This document shows, piece by piece, positions 1 to 10,969 of a stretch of DNA of 64,000 bases (the first letter of the stretch is position 1; every line of letters starts with the position of its first letter). Under the pieces are notes generated by a model. It saw only the letters and a program-made list of their open reading frames with translations. It searched no databases and was not told the origin of the DNA. Both the position numbers and the translations under genes were made by a program. Where the stretch lies: NCBI GenBank assembly GCA_033002965.1, contig JAURVB010013234.1:54450-118449 (forward strand), written 5' to 3'. This DNA is from Piper betle. Its lineage: Eukaryota > Streptophyta > Magnoliopsida > Piperales > Piperaceae.

Positions 1-2039
1 GGAGTGATTTGTGTACTTATTATTGCATATCAAGGAGTTTAGGGATTTTGTGTGTTTCAATCCTAACACTATTGCCATGAAGAAGGAGCATTGCCAGGAA
101 GACGAGTTGTTGAGCCGCCAAAGAGCCTAATGCCGCTGTTGCTTGGAAGGAAGAAAGCTTGCATCTGCCCAAGCTCATCGTGGAGCCCTACCTTGCTGAG
201 AAGGAGGTCTGCTATTATCCACCAAGGAAACGAGCTGTTGCCACATCCTGCTGCCGCCAAAGTCATCACAGCCTTGCTGCATTGGATTTCCCGAAAGGAA
301 AATTTTTCTATTGCAGGTAAAAACGGGACAGATTAAGAGGACTTCTTGCTGCTGTTTGCCACCTTTTCGACGTGCTGCCTAACCTATAACCGGAGATCTG
401 TGTTGCCGCTTTGCAGAAGAAGAGGTGCTTTCTTTGCTGCCTGATTGGAGACGCTCAGAGCCATACTGCAGAGCTTGTTTTCACTGAGAAGAGTAGAAGC
501 AGGCGAAGAAGAGATTCTCTCATTGCCCTGTTTTGAGCAGCAGAAGAGCCTAGCGCCGCTGTTGCTTGGGAGGAAGAATGCTTGCACCTGCCAGAGCCCT
601 CCCGTCGAGTGTTGGCGAAGTTGGACCATTGTTGCTTCGGGCCGCTGTTCTGAAGGTCGTCAGCATGGGAGTTTGTAGATAAGTAAAAAATCCATTGCCG
701 GAGAGCTGCTGCCGTGAGACGTCCCGTTGCGGCTACACTGACATGAAGGTGTTGTCCCGCCAGAAGATTACTCCCTTGCTGCTGTAGGAAGGACACCCAA
801 GACCACCAGCGTGAGTTCGGAGTGGCTGCAACACAAAATAACCCAGACTTGCCGCTGGACTTGCCGTGGTCGCTGGACTTGCCGTGGTCACTGGACTTTT
901 GCCAAGAGGTAGTGATCGAAGAAGAGGAGAAAGCAGAACAGAAAACAGCAGCGGGAGACAACTATTGAGGCCTTTTTCTGGAAAACGCTGGCCGTTCCCG
1001 GCCCCAAAGTAGTCACCAACAAGAAGATGGTGAAGTGACCTACAAACGCAAATCACGTACAGCCGGAGTTCACCGTTTTCATCGCCGGAGAAAAATCTAG
1101 AAGTGACCGATCAGAGTAGCAAAGAAGAAAAGTACAGAAAAGTGACCAACTTTGGGGACTCTCTGTCCAGCTGACCAGAGGCACCACCGATCGTCGGACC
1201 ACCATCAAGAGACCCATGGGTCTGTGATCTACAGTTCTGGGCGATCTCTACCACCTTCTACCTCTAGAAAAGCCACCGGAGCCCCCAAAACCGCTGTTGC
1301 ACCTTTTGCCGCAGACTGGTCATCGGACCCATTTATTGCTGACTGCATCCACTCTTGGTCGTGTCCGAGACCAAATCCTTCTCTACCAGTCCACGTCCGG
1401 AAAGCCAGACTGCGACCAGATACCAAACCGCGACCGTGTCGCAACCCCGTGACCAGGATTGTTGTTGGCGTACCATATTCCACCTGCAGAGCGGCACACG
1501 CAGAGAGAAAGGAAGCCGACATGTGCCATCCAGTCTGGTCTAGCATTTGTTTGGTTTGTACCAACCCTTACGGCCTGGTTCAGTCTATTAACACTCTAGA
1601 AATAATGTAAATGCCTTCCAGACGTCTGATCAAGGAGAAACTTGATATCCCACTGTTTTTTGACGCTCCAGACATAGTGATGAAGTTATTTTGAGGATTA
1701 AAGGGACAAACCAGGACATTAGGGATAAGCATCTCAAAGACAAATTTATTTAAATGGGCAAAAAATTCACTATATTGTGTAATTGTACAATCAAAAGAGA
1801 AATAGTGGATTGTGAGTATCAATCTAACCGTGCACTAACTTAGGGATTCAAGTTGAACCCTAAGGAACCAAGTAACAAATTTAATGCGTGTCATTTTAAT
1901 GCTTGTGACATTTTCAATTTCCATCGCACTATCTCTTTGCACAGCAAGGGCGCCTTAGTCCCACCAAACTCTCAAAACTGGGTTGAAAAAGACACGATCT
2001 GCGGGGGCAGACTATCCCGCGCCCGAACACATATTTATA
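1..2039. other. Unassigned left flank, no recognisable gene
   Basis: No open frame here resembles a known protein. The stretch is GC-rich to about 1600 and then AT-rich. It contains a dispersed direct duplication (about 129-180 and 551-602, sharing a GCCGCTGTTGCTTGG core and a following AGGAAGAA run) and a short tandem repeat at 854-897. It may be the interior or untranslated part of another transposon, but no LTR, primer site or domain supports a family call. Confidence 0.5.
854..897. repeat. 18-bp tandem repeat, about 2.4 copies
   Basis: Two identical 18-bp units (GCTGGACTTGCCGTGGTC) at 854-871 and 872-889 are followed by a partial third copy. Confidence 0.8.
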
Positions 2040-2101
2040 CAATGCAAGAATACACAATTAAATACAAATAAATAATCACATACACACGAACAAGTAAATA
2101 G

Positions 2102-2133
<32 letters not shown>

Positions 2134-2901
2134 ATTTAATAAGCATACATAATAATAGGTAAATATACATATAAGTAAATATACCATTAATAATAATCAG
2201 TAATCGTATAAACATGCATTATAATCAATAGACGAATAATAAGAAATGAATAACAATAATAAAGAAATAAGTAAATAAAATAATAAATAAACAAAAGTAA
2301 TTATTACATCAAAACATGTTAAATCATGTGAATATGCATCTTAATTAATATAGGAGTTCTCAAATTACAAAAACGATCGAGAAACGGCAAAAATGGGATG
2401 AACCAGACCGAACTAAGCCGAACCAGACCAAACCAAATGGGCTAAACCAATGAGGTTTGGGTTAACTAAAAATTGGCTAGGCAAGCCTTAACTGGACGGG
2501 TGGACTCAGACATGGGCTAGCAGGCAAGTGGACAAGATCTGACAGGCGGATGTGAATGCAAGCAAAAGAACTCGACACGGGTGAACCGATCAGGAGGAGG
2601 GGCGGGGGTGTCCGTTGACGGAAAATACCGATGCGGTGCGGCTAGACTTGCCGCTAGTTGGGATTGACGAAGCGAGCAAAGACGAAGCTGCTGGTGGTGT
2701 CGATTGGAGGATTCTGGCCACTGGCTGGCTGGAAAATAACAAAAAATGGGGCAGCAACGTTGCAGGTGGCGATCGCGGTCGTGATGGTCGTCGGTGTTGG
2801 TCCCAAACCATAGACCTTGGCGAGGGGAACTGGTCGGGGTGGTCCGCTTCGCCGGAGCACACTCGCCAGTGTCAAAAGTGGCCCGTACAGGTGACGGCAA
2901 T
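2040..2901 (-). mobile_element. LARD H0: older H-family LTR fragment
   Basis: This AT-rich stretch, followed by a GC-rich block at about 2690-2870, matches in order the right LTR of H2 (about 47800-48720 and 51155-51360). It contains a TA microsatellite at about 2101-2128. It is interrupted at 2902 by the start of a second H LTR (H1), so it is the older target of that insertion. The left end cannot be fixed. No coding potential is seen. Confidence 0.55.
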
Positions 2902-4461
2902 TGTAACACCCCAAATCCGGTTCACACTCATGAACCAAAATGGCATGTCATGGGTCCTAGTTAGGTTGGCTAACCCGAACCCAACTTGTGCAGATCTAAT
3001 CTCGGTGTCTTAAGATAAAGATACTACTTGCCAAGCATGGATGAATACACAGAATCCTAACATGCTACTATATGGATGACTTGTAAACTAATTTACACAC
3101 CAACAACAATTGCGCTAAATTAATAAAAATTTTAAAAATAAAGCAAATAGAGTCTCCCTTAAAAATGCAATTAGGGGCCCCCTTGTCAATTCAACATATG
3201 CAAATATATATCCATATATCAAACAACTTCGTTCACACATAATCTAATTTGCTATAAACACATTCTTAAGACTAGGTCTTGACCCACCTGTGCAGTCTAT
3301 TCATAGTTCACATCATATTATCATGTCTTAGCACTTAATCCCATCATATCGTCATGTCTTAGCACTTAATCACATCATATCATGTCCTAGCATTTAATCA
3401 CATCATTCTCAATATAATAACATCATAAACAAAATATTAACCACTCTATCGGCTGACATGTGTGTGCAAGCGACTCCTCCATCCAGTCTGGCACATCCAA
3501 CTCATGATTATCACCTACATTTAGTATAAAACAAGTCAGTAACAAGCGTTACTTGTCCAAAATATAACTATAACAAACTGGCAATGAGAGCAAACTCTCA
3601 TATGAAAGAAAATATTCATATACTTCTCGTGAACTCTCTGTAGGGCAGCTATTGTTGAGCCACTAGGCTGCAGACCGGGTAGCATCCCGAACTGTCTGCT
3701 TTGCTGATGCCTCTTCCAGCATTTTTCCCATTTCATTTTTCTCTGTTCCATTGGGAATACATGTATATCCTAAGCCCTCTCCTTTTCTTCATAATTCTCC
3801 TGGCCTTGAACTCGAAGGCCGAGTAATCTTAGGTAGTCACCTTTAGTACCCTTTGAACCACAAGTCTAGATGTGCGATGTACTTTATAGTACTTGTAAAC
3901 CACTACATTCTCCGGGTGTGAGGAACTCAAACACAGAGTTGTCAGGATCCCTTAGCAATGGAATAGTCCACTCAATATTCTAGTGCCCGCTTTAACTGTC
4001 ACGTGCATCCACTAATGGTACGTGCAAGTCAGTTTTTGTAACGACCCACCCAAACCAGACCGGGTGTTATTTAAAAATATAATTAATGTAAATGTAACAT
4101 TCCAGAACATGAATTTAAATACAGCAAATAAGTCTGAGAACATTAATATAAATCTTTAAAATATATCATGTTCTCTAAAATATAAAATAACTGTCCCACA
4201 GTTTCGGACCGTTTCCCATAGGCACATTTATACACAAGAGAATAATAAGGAAGTTAAAATTTTATTACTGATTCACCATAACCAGGTTGGTAAAAGAACC
4301 ACTAACCACACTTCTATTCTTCAGTCCAATGCCGCTCACCTGCGGAGGAAATTCAGCGTTAGTGATAAAAGCACTAAGCCACATAATTAAATGAAACAAG
4401 TCAATAAAATCCCTATTATCATTTCACCCGTTTTTTTATTATAGTTTCACAAGTTCTTTAG

Positions 4462-4990
4462 TAATTATCTCTCAGGTCATTCTGAGATTCGTAAAAGTCG
4501 TCTCCCAGCTCATTCTGAGATTAGGTGGTCTCCCAATTTATTTTGAGATTAGTCATGGTCTCCCAGTTCATTCTGAAATTAGAAATCGTCTTCCAGCTCA
4601 TTCTCAGATTAGGTGGTCTCCAAATTTATTTTGAGATTAGTCATGGTCTCCTAGTTCATTCTGAGATTAGAAATTGTCTCCCAGCTCATTCTGAGATTAG
4701 GTGGTCTCCTAATTCATTTTGAGATTAGTCATGGTCTCCCAGTTCATTCTGAGATTAGAAAATTTCTCCCACCTCATTCTAAGATTAGGTGGTCTCCCAA
4801 TTTATTTTGAGATTAGTCATGGTCTCCCAGCTCATTCTGAGATTAGAAGTTGTCTCGCAGCTCATTCTGAGATTAGAAAACATCTCCCAGCTCATTCTGA
4901 GATTAGGTAGTCTTCCATTTCATTTTGAGATTAGTCATGGTCTCCTAGTTAATTCTGAGATTAAAAATCGTCTCCCAGCTCATTCTGAGA
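4462..4990. repeat. LTR-internal minisatellite (CATTCTGAGATTAG type)
   Basis: A tandem array of CTCCCAGCTCATTCTGAGATTAG-like half units alternates between AATTTATTTTGAGATTAG and CAGCTCATTCTGAGATTAG variants, giving a higher-order period of about 110 bp. It lies in the G LTR about 0.4 kb from its + strand start. The same repeat, reverse complemented, occupies 14900-15270 in a solo LTR. The ORFs called across it are accidental translations of the array. Confidence 0.85.
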
Positions 4991-6546
4991 GTAGTGCGAT
5001 AAAGGCTACCAATTTGGGAAAATACAACATTTCATATAGTTATACTAGTTTGGGAAAACATAACATTTCAAATAATTATACGGACAATACAACATTCTAA
5101 ATAATTATACGAACAATATAACATTTCAAATAATTTTACGGACAGACATAGTAATTTTAAATGTGAGGCCCCGTGTCAGACTAAGTCAATTCCTTGACCC
5201 CAATTGCATTATAGCGCATGGTGGTCGAATCGGGGCTCACGGCGACCGGGGCTGCCAACAAGGGAAAGTACAACATTTCAAATAGTTATACGGACCTGGA
5301 TATTTCGAACTCGCACTACTACCAATGATCTTAATTTGAAGGAGAACAAAAAATTATACATAAGTAGAATTTTATTCGAGTAGGAATGCATGCCACTAAA
5401 TATCTAATATATATATCATTTTTAAAAAAATTAAATATTAAATTATCAACAAATCTAGTGCGATAATTAATTATTCCTTTGGCATAATCATGTAAATCCT
5501 ACTTCACATTTTAAATTAATTATCTAAATCATAATTAATACCTAACAATTGATAAAATAATTATTACTAACAAACAAGTATTTAATTTTTCTTTGCGATG
5601 ATAATTACTTAACCCCGATCTTGATGATTTAGTTTATGGTTATAATTTTTAATCTTTACTATTATTTATAGCAATTTAATTAATTAAGTTGTTTGATTAA
5701 ATTATTTAAAATAAATTGTATTATTCAAAAATATTATTAATACAATTATTTTAAATTATTCGACCCAATAATGTTTTGAACTTTATTTATTTTCATTATT
5801 GTGTTTAGGTTCGACACTAGTGATTGCTACCCAACTATAGTTTAATAACTAATTTTCTACATTACTTACTTGTTATTAAAATAATCACTTTATTTATCTA
5901 AAATTAAATTTAATAAGGTAAAGGTAAAATCTTTATTTTATTAATTACTTATAACCATCTGATTTAATTTAATCGCTTGTTGTGCTAATTAATTATCGAC
6001 CTTTTATGATTACCGTATTTTGTTTTATTACCCGTGGCTATTTTATACAATAATTAATTATTTTAGTATCTTTAATCCATAACCCATTAAAATAATTATT
6101 TGTAAGGTTTGTATTATTTTTAACTCGAGTCGTTATCGAGTCAGATGTTATTTATGAATTGGTATTATTATTTAACTCGAGATGTGTCGAGTCAAGCATT
6201 ATTTACAATTTTGCCACCCGACTCGAGGTGCCCTCCAGCTCCACCGACCACCTCCGGCAGCCGTCCAGCTCCACCGTGCCGTTTTAGTGTCATCCTGGCC
6301 AACTCCGGCCACCTTCCAACCGCGGCGATGCCTACATCGCCTGCCTAGCACTGCACTCGCGTCGCCGATTCCACCACCAGCGAGCGTCGCTGCCTCAATA
6401 GGGTAGTCGCCTCGACCCCCTCGACCTCCTATCGACCTTCCCGGGCCAGATTGCAACCCATCGCCTAGGACGCCCGGGCTTCTTCACCCACCGCCAAGCC
6501 TATGTTTTTGCCGCCGTCCTCTTTTTTGGCCATTTACTACCCCAGG

Positions 6547-7715
6547 TGTTAAGTGTTTAAAATATATAATATTTCCCAATATTTTTAATATGATTTTTTA
6601 CTTCTTGGGTATAAACATTATTAATTTAGTGATATTTTTAATTATATTTTAGTTAATTAATATTTTATTATATATGCTTAATTTTGATGTTTTAATGGAG
6701 AAAAAGATGAATAAATTAAGCTTTGGATTATGATTGGTCATGACACTTGGCGCCACCCAATGGCTACAATTCATGGTGTTCAATGGAGTCGAATAGTTGG
6801 AAACTTGAAGGGACATTATAATTAATTAGATTACGTCGATTTGTGAACACCCTCTTCGAATTCTTGTATCTCCACTTCTATATAAAGGGTGGTCATTTGT
6901 TGTTATCATATCTCATCTCTTGGCTTCCGATTGTAGTAGAAGTAGTAGTTTTAGTTTTTGTAATTTCTTTCTCTTTCGTAATAAAAGTTAGTTTCTTCTT
7001 TATATTGTTTTTCTTTATATTGTTTTCTATTTTTATTATGGAGTAGTTCTATATTTCGTTCTAGAGAAGAATGGAACTTAACATGATTTAATTGAATTCA
7101 TTTCAAGCTCTTACTCTTTTATTCAATCGGATCGTTTGAATTATCATATTCTTAATGCTAAGAATAGATTGATCACCTATTTCTTAGATCAAGAGGTTTA
7201 ATTAGATTTCGGGAGAAATTAATTAGATTAGTCATTGATAATTCATCATACGACGAGTCTTTTGACTTGTTTGTCGTTGTGGTCGGAAGATACACAACAC
7301 CGTATGCGATTGTAAGGCAATTCTTAATGCATTATTTTGTTGATTAATCAATTATCACCGGGAGGTAGAAATTGAAGCAAAATAATAGAAGTATGAAGGA
7401 GCGGGAGCCACCATGTCATATAATTATCCTAGATCGATAATCCGAGGGAATAAAAGATAAGAGTAAGATTTGATGAAGATTAAATTGATGTTAAGGGAAA
7501 TTCGACTCTAGAACGAGTTTTATAATTTTGACTTCGTTTTTAATTTAAAGTTATTACTTAGATTTAATTAAGTTAGTTATTTTTGTTTTGTTCCTCATTT
7601 TATTTTCTTTAATTAATTATAGGAAATTCATCTCCCTGTGGGACGATACTCGATTTATCATTATATTACTTGTTTCGACCGTGTATACTTGCATGTTATT
7701 GAAAATAGTCTAACA
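6547..7715 (+). repeat. Athila-like left LTR (plus orientation)
   Basis: The LTR begins TGTTAAGTGT and ends TCTAACA. A TATATAAAG box at about 6881 is a plausible U3 promoter. It is followed five bases later by a tRNA-Asp-type primer site. It aligns along almost its whole length with the reverse complement of 9171-10178. Confidence 0.85.
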
Positions 7716-7721
7716 AGTTTT

Positions 7722-7739
7722 TGGCGCAGTTGCCGGGGA
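7722..7739 (+). other. Primer binding site, tRNA-Asp type
   Basis: TGGCGCAGTTGCCGGGGA matches the reverse complement of the 3' end of plant tRNA-Asp(GUC) at all but one position. This primer is characteristic of the Athila/Tat branch of Ty3/gypsy, and it sits just inside the left LTR as expected. Confidence 0.85.
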
Positions 7740-7919
7740 AATCAAATTTTCTTAATTAATTTAGATTAGAATTTTGAGTGTTTTCTTTTCTTTTTAGATT
7801 TTAGTGTCTGATTATTTTTAAAAAACAAAAAAAGAAAAAAGGAAAAAATAAAATATATCATTATCTTCTTCCTTGCTATTATTTATTATCATTTGTTTAT
7901 TAGTACGAAGATTGAAAGG

Positions 7920-9168
7920 ATTTGAGAAACTTGTGTGCTGCTGGAAGAAGAGCACAAGAACCAATAGAGGAAGAAGCCATGCATTCATGGAGGACTACCA
8001 GAGTTTTAGAATTAGATGCACTTACTGCTTTATCTGCTCAGGTTAGTGCTTTAACTAATGAAGTTTAAATTCTTAATATATAGAGATAGGTTAAGGCTGT
8101 AGAACCAAGGTGTGAATGGTGTGGACAAGGACATTCTACAGGTCAATGTACAACAGATCAAGTTAATTACGTAGGCAACTATAATGGGAACAACAATCCA
8201 TACTACAACACCTACAATGGGGGCTGGTGCAATAACCCCAATTTTTCATGGAATAATTCTTCACAATCGGTTGTTGTCCCCAATAATCCACCACCACCAT
8301 CACAACATTATCAACCTCCTTCACTTTCTTTTCAGCAACCACGACAACCAGATTTGGTCTAAATGTTCAATTCCAAGCAATAAACCATGTAACAAACTAT
8401 GCAACAATTTATGCAGAATCAGCAGCAACAACAACAACAATTTATGCAATAAGTTATGGTGCAATTAAACAAGGAACCAAGTGAGCGACCCAAGGGTGTA
8501 CTTCCCAGCCAACCAGAACAACCAAGGAATGATGGTCAAGAGCATTGCAATGCTATAACAACCCAGAGTGGTATTACTTTCTAAGAACTAGTTCAACCCA
8601 ATGAAGTTAGGGGAAAAGATGATAAACCAAATAATGAAAATGAACTCAATACATTGGTTAGCTTACTCGAATGCAAAGGGGATCAGTTTAGTAATTCATT
8701 ACATAAATCCATAAATTCTCTTTGTGAAGAAGATATTGATGTGGATGAGATGGTTGAAGTATTAGATTTACAACCAATTTTGCATCAACAATTCAAAGTT
8801 ATGGAAACCTTAGATCTACCATTCCACAGATTGCTACCATCAGTTGAAGTACCACCTATTTTGGAGCTAAACAACTTCCAAAACATCTCAGGTATATTTT
8901 CTTAGGGCTTAATGACACTCTTCCTATTATTATATCTTTAGAGCTAACTGTATTACAGAAAGAGATGCTGATTAAAATACTGAAAGATCACAAATCAGCT
9001 ATTGCTTGGACTATAGCAGACAAACATGGCATATGGTGTGGTTGCTGGTCATTTTCTCCTAGACAAAAGTTTTTTCCATATGGTGCAATTGAAATTAAGA
9101 CTGAACAAAGGGATCGATCATTTAAAGTCAATGTAGCATGGGTCAAGTCCAAATTCAGTTATTCATGA
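7920..9168 (+). pseudogene. Athila gag-protease remnant fused to integrase tail
   Basis: Degenerate coding sequence broken by several stops and frameshifts. Visible landmarks in order are a zinc knuckle of the Athila form Cx2Cx3Hx4C (CEWCGQGHSTGQC, 8111-8149), a Asn/Gln/Pro-rich stretch, a QPEQPRNDGQEHCNAITTQSG segment typical of the gag-protease boundary, and the pre-RT motif LNDTLPIII followed by HKSAIAWTIADKHGI (about 8909-9030). The frame then jumps to FFPYGAIEI (about 9073), which belongs to the extreme C-terminus of Athila integrase. Everything from RT to the integrase core is therefore deleted. No function is expected. Confidence 0.75.
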
Positions 9169-9170
9169 TA

Positions 9171-10178
9171 AATTCGAGTATCGTTCCCACAGAGAAATGA
9201 ATTTCCTTAAATTAATTAAATAAAATAATATTAAGAGAAAAATAAAAATAATTGACTTAGCTAAATATAAATAATAACTTTAAATAAAAGGAAACGTTAA
9301 AATTATAAAACTCATTCCAGAGTCGAATTTCCCTTAACATCAATTTAATCTTTATCAAATCTTCAATTTCTACCTCCCGGTGATAATTGATTAATCAACA
9401 AAATAATGCATAAAGAATTGCCTTACAATCGCATACGGTGTTGCGTATCTTCCGACCACAACGACAAACAAGTCAAAAGACTCGTCGTATGATGAATTAT
9501 CAATAACTAATCTAATTAATTTCTCCCAAAATCTAATTAAACCTCTTGATCTAAGAAACAGGTGATCAATCTATTCATAGCATTAAGAATCTGATAATTC
9601 AAACGATCTGATTGAATAAAAGAGTAAGAGCTTGAAATGAATTCAATTAAATCATGTTAAGTTCCATTCTTCTCTAGAACGAAAATTAGAGACTACTCCA
9701 TAATAAAAATAGAAAACATTATAAAGAAGACACTAATTTTTATTATAAAAGAGAAATAAATTACAAAAACTAAAACTACTACTTTCACTACACTCCGAAG
9801 CCAAGAAATCAGATATCATCAACAACAAATGACCACCCCTTTATATAGAAGTGGAGATACAAGAATTTGAAGAGGGTGTTCACAAATCAACATAATCTAA
9901 TTAATTATAATGTCCCTTTAAGTTTCAAACTGTTCGACTCCATTGAACACTATACATTGTAGTCATTGGGTGGCGCCAAGTGTCATGACCAATCAATTCC
10001 AAAGCTTAATTTATTCATCTTTTTCTGCATTAAAACATCAAAGTTAAGCATATATAATAAAATATTAATTAACTAAAATAATAAAGTAAAAGACTACTTA
10101 ATTAATAATGTTTATACCTGAGAAGTACAAATCATATTAAAAATATAGGTAAATATTATATATTTTAAAAACTTAACA
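9171..10178 (-). repeat. Athila-like right LTR, inverted
   Basis: Read on the minus strand from 10178, this matches the left LTR from its first base (TGTTAAGT) through the TATATAAAG box to the GGGACGATACTCGA segment. It lacks about 90 bp (a block present at about 7374-7465 in the left copy) and the final 70 bp or so. The inner edge joins the integrase tail at about 9170. Confidence 0.85.
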
Positions 10179-10696
10179 CCAGGCCGATATCCACACACGT
10201 GACATAGACCCTACACTGATCGACGAAGAGAGTAGGATCATCTCCCGACATCAGAATGGCCATCGCCACTGATTCCCGGCAAGGCTTGCCCATCTCGCTG
10301 AAACAGGGAACTCGTCGGCAAATTTTAGTTTCTTTCTTGTTGATTTTAAACTTTAATCCTCATGATTATATAGCTTATTATCAAATTAAAATATGGATGC
10401 AAGAAAATTAAGAAGAGGGAGATAGGAAGAATACCTAAGCAAAGAAGAAGACATGCCGGTAAGGTAGAGGAGAAGAAAATGTGATTGAAGGCTAGGGTGG
10501 AGGACATCCTTCATAAAATAAAATGAAATGACGACTAGGGTATGTGAAAACACGCGTATTTCATTTAACCAGGTACCCGGGTCAATACTAAAATATAATA
10601 ATTACCCGAGTAGAATTAACCGAGTATTGGATATAACACTTTCACTCCTTCCCGAACTGCGTTCGCGTCTTTTTTCTTTTTTTCACAGTCTTTACA

Positions 10697-10969
10697 ATCT
10701 CCCAAACTTGGAAATATTTCGTCCCCAAAATATCATAATGGGTAGCAAAACAATTATGATTAACTTTATTTATTTCCTCGGGATCAGTTCATGCTACTAC
10801 AAATATAAAACTCCTATGCCACAAACAGGCTAGGGTATTTCCTTGTTGTTTCTTGTTCAGTCTCCCATGTAGCTTCCTCTGACCCCTAATTTTTCCACAA
10901 TACTTTCACTAGAGGAATTTCCTTGTTCCTTAGTGTCTTTATTTCTCTTGCCAGGATACGGATCGGCTT
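10697..10969 (-). pseudogene. Gypsy G integrase C-terminus and 3' UTR fragment
   Basis: On the minus strand this shows the end of a chromovirus integrase/chromodomain: a RILAR-like segment, an EIPLVKVLW-like segment and the closing KYPSLFV, with a stop near 10813. The 3' untranslated part follows, with the box TTTGGGGACGAAATA and a purine tract ending at the LTR edge (10697). It aligns closely with the intact counterpart in element B (43184-43400). Only the last 60 or so codons survive. Confidence 0.75.

Larger units (their letters stand above)
6547..10178 (+). mobile_element. Athila-like element with inverted LTRs
   Basis: Both ends read TGTTAAGT from the outside, and the element is flanked by perfect 5-bp target duplications CCAGG (6542-6546 and 10179-10183). 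The left LTR (6547-7715) is in plus orientation. The right LTR (about 9171-10178) is the same sequence in reverse orientation, lacking its last 70 bp or so and an internal 90-bp block. Between them are a tRNA-Asp primer site, a decayed gag-protease region and an integrase tail; RT, RNase H and most of integrase are missing. A normal element has direct LTRs, so this unit either inserted as an aberrant cDNA or was rearranged without touching its ends. Confidence 0.85.

Noticed and set aside
1152..1610. 152-codon open frame
   Set aside because: No domain recognised, the opposite strand also has an open frame of 111 codons, and the composition is generic GC-rich. Not enough to call a gene.
4462..4990. 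Regularly spaced repeats suggestive of a CRISPR array
   Set aside because: Units are directly tandem with no unique spacers, there are no cas genes, and the context is a plant LTR.
4525..5100. Three overlapping frames with HSEIR/ILRL repeats, resembling a repeat protein
   Set aside because: Accidental translation of the LTR minisatellite. The reverse-oriented copy at 14741-15177 gives similar peptides in different frames with no conserved start or stop.
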